Shown: piece by piece, positions 5,246 to 13,186 of the stretch
Layout: every line of letters starts with the position of its first letter
How positions within the stretch are numbered: position 1 is the stretch's first letter
Source: a virus
DNA length: 23,193 nucleotides
Virus record (IMG/VR): IMGVR_UViG_3300025669_001086
Location: 1-23,193 of that record
Reading direction: 5' to 3' (one strand)
Notes under the pieces: generated by a model
Told to the model about the DNA's origin: nothing
The model's input: only the letters and a program-made list of their open reading frames with translations
Database searches by the model: none
Position numbers and translations under genes: made by a program

Positions 5246-6331
5246 TTATTTTCTTTCCTTATTTTTTTCCATACGACCTTTGATATATTTTCCAATAAAA
5301 CTTTTGTCCTGGAAAAGTTTAATCAAGCCAGTTGTGTTTAGAAAATATATAGCTCTCTCATAGCTTTTATGCTCTTTCGATAATATCCAATTATTGAGAG
5401 AAGTTATTAAATCTTCTCCAACATAAGATTTTGCTCCAGAGTCATTTGCTATGTCCCGGAAAAAACCAAACTTGTAGCATTTTCCTAATAGCTTCAAATC
5501 TATTTTTATTTCCATTTTTTTTTTAGGATCTGGATCGATAACGTTCTCTCCGATGATAGAACGATAAGCATATCCGAGAACCTTATAATTAGGCGCTAAT
5601 TGTTTAATAAAATCTCCGTCAAACGAGTCAATATAATTATCATAAATAGGTAAGTATTTTCCCTTTGTTCCCATTACAACGTGATTAAAATCTCCCTCAA
5701 TCCGAGGATAAATACCATTGATAGGCCTGGACCAAGCCTTGACTACAATACCCAAGAGATTATTTTCATTATTCAAAATATGATCAAAATCTTTTTCATA
5801 AGCCCGATCATAATTCGTTGGCATTCTTTTCTTATATTCTTTACCGAGATCTAACATCGCTTGAGTGATCCTTTTTGGATTATGATATTCCTCCCAAGAC
5901 ATATTCTTTTCAAGAGGGAGCATAGCTTTTGGTATCATTCCGTTATTTTCAACTGCTTTCCAAGGAGCAATAATAGAATTACCTCTTTTAGTAGTCCCGG
6001 ATAAAATTGCTATAAAAGCGTCAGATAATATAACCCGGCCATTAACAATATATCCATTATCAAGCAACCATTTGATCGTTGAGTAATGTAATATCTTTTC
6101 AGTAACCAATCCGGTTACTTTGGTTTCGTGATCATTAACCGGCTCTCTACTGGCGCAATCCATCATATCTCCCTTAGATGTTTTTTGGACCTCTCCAATA
6201 GGATAGTATGATGAGAGATTACTAACTTTTTGAGAGATACAACTTTTTGAAGCTCCAATCCTATAAACATAATCTTTATCAGATTGATCATTAGCTTCTT
6301 TTTGTAAATCTAAACCGTGATTTTTTATCAT
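5246..6331 (-). CDS. Papain-like cysteine peptidase, candidate endolysin
   Basis: 361 residues. A papain-fold triad can be read: Cys59 in GDMMDCASREPVN, His217 in GDFNHVVMG, and Asn232 (or Asp231) in PIYDNYIDSFDG. The spacing is as in C1-type peptidases encoded by phages. There is no signal peptide. Immediate linkage to a holin-like gene and a terminator argues for a lysis function cutting peptidoglycan cross-links. A virion maturation or host-protein protease cannot be ruled out. The C-terminal 100 residues (about 270-361) are helical with a basic tail and may be a wall- or membrane-binding domain. The stop is 1 base before the holin ATG. Confidence 0.7.
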   Translation of the reverse strand: MIKNHGLDLQKEANDQSDKDYVYRIGASKSCISQKVSNLSSYYPIGEVQKTSKGDMMDCASREPVNDHETKVTGLVTEKILHYSTIKWLLDNGYIVNGRVILSDAFIAILSGTTKRGNSIIAPWKAVENNGMIPKAMLPLEKNMSWEEYHNPKRITQAMLDLGKEYKKRMPTNYDRAYEKDFDHILNNENNLLGIVVKAWSRPINGIYPRIEGDFNHVVMGTKGKYLPIYDNYIDSFDGDFIKQLAPNYKVLGYAYRSIIGENVIDPDPKKKMEIKIDLKLLGKCYKFGFFRDIANDSGAKSYVGEDLITSLNNWILSKEHKSYERAIYFLNTTGLIKLFQDKSFIGKYIKGRMEKNKERK

Positions 6332-6335
6332 ATAT

Positions 6336-6569
6336 TTATTCTATCTTTATTATTTTAATAAAAGTATTGATCCCGTCAAAGTTTCTAATAATACATCGCT
6401 TAGTCCCAATAGGAATTGAATGCTCAACAAAAGTTCTAAAATAAGCAAAAGCGTGACTATACTGATAACTATCTCCACAAAATACTTCAGATATTACAAA
6501 AGCAGTAGATAAAAAACTTATCGTCGTAGAAGTAATTAGGAGTTGAGTTATTTCTAATGTTCCAAACAT
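6336..6569 (-). CDS. Small hydrophobic hypothetical protein of the lysis cassette
   Basis: 77 residues from the ATG at 6569; a GTG start at 6587 would lie within the hairpin tail. The N-terminal half is hydrophobic (ITQLLITSTTISFLSTAFVI, about residues 7-28), like one membrane span. The rest is mixed, with two cysteines. It lies between promoter P3 with its hairpin and the cysteine peptidase, 4 bases from the latter. It could be a second lysis-membrane protein such as an antiholin, but no family is recognised and the ribosome site is poor. Confidence 0.5.
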   Translation of the reverse strand: MFGTLEITQLLITSTTISFLSTAFVISEVFCGDSYQYSHAFAYFRTFVEHSIPIGTKRCIIRNFDGINTFIKIIKIE

Positions 6570-6574
6570 ATAAA

Positions 6575-6644
6575 TATAAAAGCCCACAGACGGCTAAGTG
6601 AGTGAGCTTCCTTATGAAAATATAGCAAATTGTTAGCCGTCTGT
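6575..6644 (-). terminator. Strong hairpin/terminator right after promoter P3
   Basis: A perfect 12-bp stem ACAGACGGCTAA / TTAGCCGTCTGT (586-597 with 633-644), a 35-nt loop, and GTGGGCTTTTATATTT on the minus-strand side. Transcripts from upstream late genes should partly stop here. Transcripts from P3 would start within the stem itself. The loop contains AAGGAAG, a ribosome-site-like sequence with no suitable start nearby. Confidence 0.65.
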
Positions 6645-6648
6645 CTAT

Positions 6649-6678
6649 ATTTTAACATTGTTGAAAAGAAGCTGTCAA
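6649..6678 (-). promoter_or_regulatory. Promoter P3 for the lysis cassette
   Basis: TTGACA (673-678), an 18-bp spacer and TAAAAT (649-654) on the minus strand. The hexamers are the same as in P1 and P2 but there is no DnaA box upstream. It lies just after the stop of the small membrane coiled-coil gene. Confidence 0.6.
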
Positions 6679-6681
6679 TAC

Positions 6682-6954
6682 TTATTTGTTCCTCTCCTCT
6701 AAGATAGTAAAAATCTTAACTACATTCTCATTAATTTTTCTAATATCTTTTTCCATATGCTTCAAATGATTTTCTCTTATAAAGTAAATGTCCTGATCTA
6801 TATTTTTGTGATTAATCTCACAACGTTGCTTTATTAATTTGATCGCCTCGGTATTTTTAATATCAGGATCACGAAAAAACTTAAAAATGGTAAATATAAT
6901 CCCTCCAAGAATAGCGATCGAAGTAATAAGCTGTATCATATCCATTGTTATCAT
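6682..6954 (-). CDS. Small membrane-anchored coiled-coil protein
   Basis: 90 residues. One N-terminal membrane span (about 7-26, IQLITSIAILGGIIFTIFKF), then a charged helical coiled coil ending in KIFTILEER. The ATG overlaps the stop of the giant gene (ATGA) and has GGGGGA upstream. The topology resembles the XhlA-like or spanin-like accessory lysis proteins found beside holins, but also fits a virion-associated membrane protein. It lies upstream of P3, so it would be expressed with the late structural genes. Function is inferred from topology only. Confidence 0.65.
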   Translation of the reverse strand: MITMDMIQLITSIAILGGIIFTIFKFFRDPDIKNTEAIKLIKQRCEINHKNIDQDIYFIRENHLKHMEKDIRKINENVVKIFTILEERNK

Positions 6955-9900
6955 ATTTTCCCCCTTTCAATATCTCTTTTAACATCTGATCGAATATCAC
7001 TAACCCATTCTCTAATTTTGTCAATTCTTTTTTCCTGTGAATATCCTTTTAATCGACCTAAGTTATCGTCTATTTTTTCTTTAATCTCTTTTCCTGAATA
7101 CTCAATATATTTATAATACTCGTCCTCAGTCATTACACGGCTTTCTTTATCTCCTCGAGGTTTTATCTTGGTTGCCTTTGACGGCACAGTTATCCATAAT
7201 TCATTTTTAGCTAAAAACTTAATCGTTTCATCTTTAGTTTCTTTAACCGGTTGTAATTCAGTTAGCGCTTCTCCCTTAATTGGTTGGCCAAATACATTAA
7301 GTTTAGGTTTTAGCCCGGAGGTTAATCTTAAATTAGATAATATCTTTTCTTTAATAGTATTGGTTGTATAAATTGTAGGATCAAAATATCTGGCCGTTTG
7401 TTTGAATAAATTAGGAATAGGACTTGTTGCCTGTTGAGCTACAAATCTTTTTAGATAGTTCTTATTCATTTCAGGATCACTTATAAGGTTTACCAATTCT
7501 GACGGACCACGTAAAAATGACATATCTAAAATAGAACTGGCTGATCCAACAAGAGATAAGGTAACTCTATTAAATAAATCCTCGTCTTTGATGTTTGTAT
7601 ATTTACTACTATCAAAATAGTTTCCAACAATAGTCATTGGGATTGCCATTGGTCCCCAGTTTTGATATGGATACCAAGTATTGCCAATCTTAATTGAGTT
7701 TTCGCGCCAACCGGAGTCTTTGAGTTGCTGTTTCTTTTTATAATTCAAAGGACCATTGCCACTTAATTTTTCGTCAGCAGCTAAAGTAGCAAAATAGATC
7801 ATAGCCATAGTCCCTAAAGCTCCTCGAGTTAATGATTTCCCTCTTTGCCTGGCTGTTAGTTCGCTATGATAGTATTTATAGAATAATCCACCCTCTTGAA
7901 AATATGTTTTCCCTTTTATCTTAACAGGTTTAATAAAGCCACGTTTTAATCCAAGAGGAGTCCAATCTAAACTATTATTTACAACATTAGCCACAATACG
8001 AGTAAATGGTAAGATAAGTTTTCCTCCAGGAACTTTGTTAGCAAGACGTCCTAAGTTTTCAGAAAACAAACCAATAATTCCCTCAGGTTTTTGAGTATAT
8101 GTTCCTCTTGATGAAAAATACTGAACTTCAGGATCTGATTTTAATTCATCTTTTAATTCTAATACCCTCCTCCTAACTTCTTCGCCTCTCAATCCCTCAT
8201 TGACTGCTATCTCTCTTGCTTTCCCGTAGGCCTCCATTCCTCTAAATCCCTCTCTGGCCAAAGCGTCCCCGGCCGCCATTAAGCGTCCGACATAATCGAA
8301 TAAATTAAGCCACTTAGCTTTTCCAGTAAATATAATTGGCTTTCGGCCGTATTCCTCATACTTTGATGTTTCTCCCTCTTTCCAAATCTCAACGGCTCTT
8401 TTTTTACCAGTTCTAAGTCCCTCCATTAATCCAACCATAGCAGTAGGAAACTCTTTAGGATTTCTTGCCGTTAAAGTAGCAATTTCTCCAAGTCCTTGAG
8501 ATAAGTTTCCGAAGTTATTTTTAATTTGAGTAGATCCACCTGAAAGAATTGACATATACCATAAATGCCAGGCCTTATCAGCATAAGTTGGCTCAATCAA
8601 TTTCTTAGCTTTTGTTAAGAATGAAGTTAGATCTCCTCCAGTTTCTCCCTCGATCTTTTTTAATCGAGAAGTTAGATCTCTTATGATATCATTTTCTCCG
8701 GCTATTGCTTCCATTTTGAATTGCCTAAAAACATTAGAGGCCTCAGTTCTTAATCCGGCAACAGTTTTCATAACTCCTTGAAGTCGAAACAGCTTCTCTT
8801 TAATAAGGGCTAATTCCTTGCCTGAGGCAGTTTCAGTAGTCGTTTGTCTAATTGTATCTCTAAGGTCTTGCGCCATTTCTGCGACAATCTGACGGCTCTT
8901 GAGGACAGTTTCAGCATTGGCGATAGATCCTGGCTCAACTTTTAATAGATCTTCAACAGTTACTCCAACTTCATTAGCTAATTGCTTTAGATTTTCGTCA
9001 GTTTTAGATATTCTTTGCTTCTTAAACTCTCCTTGCTTTTCAGCAATTCCAGTTAATAAAGTATCAACGTCATCAGGAGCATTAATCTTATCAGGATTAA
9101 AAGATTTTCTACCCTTAACAAACTCTCCCGTCTTGAGTCCGGTCCCTGAAAATAAACCTGTTCGTTTCTTAGTTTCAACTACAACCTCATTAGCTGTTTG
9201 AAAAATACTATTTATCCTATCTATCTGATCTTGGTTATAATCTTCAAATGTATCTTTTTTAGTTTCTGATAATTTAATTTTCAATGCTTGTAACTGTTTT
9301 CTTGATTGACTATATTTCTCATAAGCCAATCTGGCCTGTTCAGAGTCCTTAAATCCTAATTCAGTAACAAGATCATCTCCTTTTTGAGCAAACTTAGATG
9401 TTTTTTCTCCGGTAACTTCAGGAAGTAATCCTTGCTTATTAGTATATTTTGATAATTGCTTAATAGGATCTCCACTTAATACTGATGATAATTCTCCTAC
9501 TTGATTTTGTAATTCATTAACTTTGCTTTCATTTTTAATAAACTTCTTTTGTTTTAATGCCGGTAATTTGGTTGGCTCAGCTTTCGGTTTAACTATCTTT
9601 TTCTCTACTCCCTTAGTTGCTTGGGTGTAGATGTCTGTTAGTTGAGATTTGGTTTTTAATATATCTTTATTTAAGACAATTATTTCTTCTCCACGAGTAG
9701 AAGCACCTTTACCAAAAATTCCAGGGTAGGTTTCATTTTTATAATAGTCAAACCCTTTATTCTTTAAGAAATCTTGTAACTTTACTTGTCTTGCATCTAT
9801 TTTGGCAAAGTCTGGATTTTTTACAAATAAATAATCATCTAACAAATTTTCTTGTATTTTTGAAAGTTCGTCTCTTTTTAATGCGCTTAATCCATCTTTT

Positions 9901-12900
9901 AATATTTTTTGTTGTCTTTCTGGGTTAAATGATTTAAACAATTTTTCCCCTTGATTAAAGTTATCCTTACCAATAAATTCTTCTAATAACTTTGTATTAG
10001 TTAAATCAGCTTCTTTTCCACCTATTATATAACTATCCTTAACTCCACCATAAGTTTTTGCCAATTCTTTATTTGGTGTCGTATAAATAGCTTTACCTTT
10101 AATATCAGAAGAAACTTCGCTAGTTCCTCTAAATACTTTAGGTTGTGCCTTCACAAACTCCTCTGCACTCTTATACTTCTTTGCTTGCTTTTTGATGGTT
10201 GTTGGTGTGAATTCTGCTAAATCTTTAAACTTCTTCGTAAGTCCTTTTTCAATAGCCTTAGCTTCTACGCTTAATGCTACTCCAGATGGTTTTCCTTTAG
10301 GTTTAATTGGTTTAATCTTTTCTGGATAATAAATAAACTCTCCCTCAAAACCCTCTGCTTTCGGTTTTAATAAATCAGATTTTTTAACAGTCGTTTCAGT
10401 AATTTCAGGTTGACCTCTCTTAAATCCAAGATTTTCTCTAAAGTCAACAGCGTCTTGTTTTTTAGTGAAAACAAACTTACCCTCTTTTAATACAATTCCT
10501 TTTTCATCTACCCTATAAATTTTGATCTTATTTTCCCCTGTTAATCTATTGTATTGATCCAAAGTTTTTTCTATATCTTTAGGACTTTTAATATCTAACA
10601 TTTCAGTCCTATTTCTAATTATGAGTTCTGCTTCTTTTTTTGTATATCCTCTTTCAATCAATTCATCAACACTCCTTGCTCCTTTAGTAGTTGGTTCAAC
10701 TTTCGGTTTAGTTTCGGTTTTTGGTTTTGGTTTGACTGGTTCTCCCCAATAACCAAATTCAGTAATATCATCTCCGGCAAATTGAACTTCTTTTACTTTT
10801 ACCTTAAACTCTTGTATTGGCACATTCTCAGTTAAGCTTTCTCTTCTGGCCTTTTCCTTTGAAAATGTAACCCAATCGCCAGTTCTTAATTCATTTTTTG
10901 GTCCGGCTCTATATATTGTTATTGTAGAATTAGGTTTCCCTTTTATTCTTTGTAATACATCAATACTCTCTTGATATTCTTTACCTCCGTGCTTATAAAT
11001 TTCTGGTCGTTCATAAAAATTAGGCAAACTTTCTTGTGGTATATTTGAAGCTACTCCACTTTTACTTGGTCTATGAGACATTTTATAATCATCAATAGAA
11101 GTTTTACCAGTTAATTCTTCCCAAAACTTAGATACCTGTTCTTGGCCACGAATTCCCCTATCTCTTAATTCTTGATTAATTTTACCTCCTGATAATTCAT
11201 AAAAATCTTTTCCATTATCATATTCCATTGCTTTTGTAAATATCTCTTGATCAATCTCCGACTTTTTAACTTGCTTTTCAACTGGAACTTCCTCAACTGG
11301 TTTTCTTGCCTCTCCCATTGTTTCCCTGATCCTTTCAGTAATAAATCCCTCTTTGGCTAAGTAATAATTTATAAACTCTGAGAAGTTAGGAGCAATTTTA
11401 ATAGCTTGTTTAGAATTAGTTACTACTTCCTTAACTGCCGTAGCAAATTTATCAGCATATCTTTCTCTGGTTTCTCCTGGCGATAATTTTTCTACATCTT
11501 TATTAAAAGTTTCTGTCAATAATTTAATCTTAGCTGATATTTCTTTGGCCGTAGCATTCCCCTCTAAACTATCAATAGCATATTTAATAATAGAGCTTTC
11601 AATAGGTAATTTATATTTATTATAATCCGGGATTAAATCTGATAACTTATTATTGATATCCGAGCTTATCTTCTGATCTAAATAATGGCCTAATTCGTGG
11701 GCCAAATTTCCACCCGTAGTTTTATCAGTAGTATAAATAGTTGATCGCTTTGTCTTATAATCAAAAACATATTTTGCCGCGATAGTTTTTCCATTTAGAT
11801 CTCTACCAAGAGTTTTGACAACCCTATAATCGATATCCTCTTTTCCTTTGATAAGATTTTCCAGGACCAATTTATTATCGGTATGTATATCAATAACTCT
11901 ATCTTTGAATGGGATTTTTAGAATACCCTCAGATTTTACCGGGACATTTTTGACTACTTCATTAACAATTTCTTTAGCAATATCAGTAGTAATTTCTACG
12001 TTAGCTTTTTGTTTTCCTAAATTAGGAGCTTCATAAATTATTTTTCCATTTTTATCAGTTACTCTCGCAATATCATTAATCCCGATATTATCACCTCTAT
12101 AATAACCACTATTTGGATCTTTGTATGTTTTACTTCTTGCTTCTGGTTTAATTTCAATTATAACCTCTCCTTTGCCACCACGCATTTTTAATGCACCTTG
12201 TGCTGTTTCAACATCTTCGGCAAGCCAAGTTCTATTTACTTTACCTTTACCAAATCCTATTTGCTCACCACTAAACCCTCCTTGTTTTATATTATCCCAT
12301 TCCAATAAAGTAGTTCCTCTAAACAATGGTTTTATTCCATTATCACTAATACCTTTTTGTCTTGTTATAATTCCATTTCTAATCCCTGAATATAATAATT
12401 TTAATGGAGTGCTTAATGGCTTAAATCCAATAGCAATAGCCGGAGCAGCTATTTGAGTAATTTTTCCTTTGGCTTCTTTAGATATAGGTAACTTTTCAAA
12501 TCCTGCTTTAATTCCCTTAGGAGCAACCTTTAATGTTCCAACTTGAGTAGCAATAGTTGCTAAACTAATTACCGGCTCTCTTAGGATCTCTTTGCTTTCA
12601 TCAGAAATAGGAGTAATGTCAAGTCCTTTTTCTCCTAAGAATGATCCAAGTTCTCCTAATTTTTCAAATCCATAACTAACTGCCTTTGCCGGATATTTGA
12701 GGACAGGCACTTCTTTCGCTGCTTCCAGTTCTGTTTGTAATAATAACCATTGAGGTATCAATCCAATTAAAGAAGAAGCAACATTAAGTCCACCGGCTAA
12801 TCTTTTAACCGGAGTATCCATTGTAGATTTTTGAACAACAGATCCCTCTCTAACTGGCTCTACTTCAAATAAGTCGCTAACCTTATTAACAACATTAGTA

Positions 12901-13181
12901 AATGCTTCTGCCGGGACATTAAAAACTTTCTCAGCTACCCGGCCAAGTATTCCACCCTTTCCTTGAAGTTCTAATTTAGGAGCAGTAATATCTTCTCCAC
13001 TAAAATCAGGAGTTTTGAAAAATGACGGAGCGCCCTGAGATATAGTCCCTCCTAATTTCTTTTCTCTAATATATTTATCAAGAGGATCTTCGGCCGGAGC
13101 CGTATATAAAGAACGTCCGAATATGGACTCGTATTGAGTGTTCTTTTTATTTTGTTTTCCGAAAATAGAGTCGTATGACAT
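6951..13181 (-). CDS. Giant polyvalent protein: zincin metallopeptidase plus four ADP-ribosyltransferase-like modules
   Basis: 2076 residues, 27% of the window. Readable modules: a duplicated YDSIFGK / YESIFGR motif at 3-9 and 17-23; an ART-like module from LFRGTT (Arg288) to about 375; a zinc peptidase with LAHELGHYLD (His495-His499) and a probable third ligand Glu in TRERYADKFA; ART-like modules at TIYRAG (Arg758), KIYRVD (Arg890) and VFRGTS (Arg1018, to about 1165); a long helical region; a conserved-looking AWHLWYMSILSGGS at about 1540; and a C-terminal hydrophobic segment near 1785-1801. Such multidomain polyvalent proteins are known in phages and mobile elements and are thought to enter the cell with the DNA and disarm host functions. 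Position between adaptor-type genes and lysis suggests an ejected virion protein. Enzymatic activities are inferred from motifs only. Confidence 0.75.
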   Translation of the reverse strand: MSYDSIFGKQNKKNTQYESIFGRSLYTAPAEDPLDKYIREKKLGGTISQGAPSFFKTPDFSGEDITAPKLELQGKGGILGRVAEKVFNVPAEAFTNVVNKVSDLFEVEPVREGSVVQKSTMDTPVKRLAGGLNVASSLIGLIPQWLLLQTELEAAKEVPVLKYPAKAVSYGFEKLGELGSFLGEKGLDITPISDESKEILREPVISLATIATQVGTLKVAPKGIKAGFEKLPISKEAKGKITQIAAPAIAIGFKPLSTPLKLLYSGIRNGIITRQKGISDNGIKPLFRGTTLLEWDNIKQGGFSGEQIGFGKGKVNRTWLAEDVETAQGALKMRGGKGEVIIEIKPEARSKTYKDPNSGYYRGDNIGINDIARVTDKNGKIIYEAPNLGKQKANVEITTDIAKEIVNEVVKNVPVKSEGILKIPFKDRVIDIHTDNKLVLENLIKGKEDIDYRVVKTLGRDLNGKTIAAKYVFDYKTKRSTIYTTDKTTGGNLAHELGHYLDQKISSDINNKLSDLIPDYNKYKLPIESSIIKYAIDSLEGNATAKEISAKIKLLTETFNKDVEKLSPGETRERYADKFATAVKEVVTNSKQAIKIAPNFSEFINYYLAKEGFITERIRETMGEARKPVEEVPVEKQVKKSEIDQEIFTKAMEYDNGKDFYELSGGKINQELRDRGIRGQEQVSKFWEELTGKTSIDDYKMSHRPSKSGVASNIPQESLPNFYERPEIYKHGGKEYQESIDVLQRIKGKPNSTITIYRAGPKNELRTGDWVTFSKEKARRESLTENVPIQEFKVKVKEVQFAGDDITEFGYWGEPVKPKPKTETKPKVEPTTKGARSVDELIERGYTKKEAELIIRNRTEMLDIKSPKDIEKTLDQYNRLTGENKIKIYRVDEKGIVLKEGKFVFTKKQDAVDFRENLGFKRGQPEITETTVKKSDLLKPKAEGFEGEFIYYPEKIKPIKPKGKPSGVALSVEAKAIEKGLTKKFKDLAEFTPTTIKKQAKKYKSAEEFVKAQPKVFRGTSEVSSDIKGKAIYTTPNKELAKTYGGVKDSYIIGGKEADLTNTKLLEEFIGKDNFNQGEKLFKSFNPERQQKILKDGLSALKRDELSKIQENLLDDYLFVKNPDFAKIDARQVKLQDFLKNKGFDYYKNETYPGIFGKGASTRGEEIIVLNKDILKTKSQLTDIYTQATKGVEKKIVKPKAEPTKLPALKQKKFIKNESKVNELQNQVGELSSVLSGDPIKQLSKYTNKQGLLPEVTGEKTSKFAQKGDDLVTELGFKDSEQARLAYEKYSQSRKQLQALKIKLSETKKDTFEDYNQDQIDRINSIFQTANEVVVETKKRTGLFSGTGLKTGEFVKGRKSFNPDKINAPDDVDTLLTGIAEKQGEFKKQRISKTDENLKQLANEVGVTVEDLLKVEPGSIANAETVLKSRQIVAEMAQDLRDTIRQTTTETASGKELALIKEKLFRLQGVMKTVAGLRTEASNVFRQFKMEAIAGENDIIRDLTSRLKKIEGETGGDLTSFLTKAKKLIEPTYADKAWHLWYMSILSGGSTQIKNNFGNLSQGLGEIATLTARNPKEFPTAMVGLMEGLRTGKKRAVEIWKEGETSKYEEYGRKPIIFTGKAKWLNLFDYVGRLMAAGDALAREGFRGMEAYGKAREIAVNEGLRGEEVRRRVLELKDELKSDPEVQYFSSRGTYTQKPEGIIGLFSENLGRLANKVPGGKLILPFTRIVANVVNNSLDWTPLGLKRGFIKPVKIKGKTYFQEGGLFYKYYHSELTARQRGKSLTRGALGTMAMIYFATLAADEKLSGNGPLNYKKKQQLKDSGWRENSIKIGNTWYPYQNWGPMAIPMTIVGNYFDSSKYTNIKDEDLFNRVTLSLVGSASSILDMSFLRGPSELVNLISDPEMNKNYLKRFVAQQATSPIPNLFKQTARYFDPTIYTTNTIKEKILSNLRLTSGLKPKLNVFGQPIKGEALTELQPVKETKDETIKFLAKNELWITVPSKATKIKPRGDKESRVMTEDEYYKYIEYSGKEIKEKIDDNLGRLKGYSQEKRIDKIREWVSDIRSDVKRDIERGKI

Positions 13182-13186
13182 AATTT

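Noticed and set aside
8899-9201. A 100-residue plus-strand reading frame, and similar ones at 12121-12456 and 11848-12036
   Set aside because: They lie inside the giant minus-strand gene, have low-complexity composition typical of antisense frames and lack ribosome sites.
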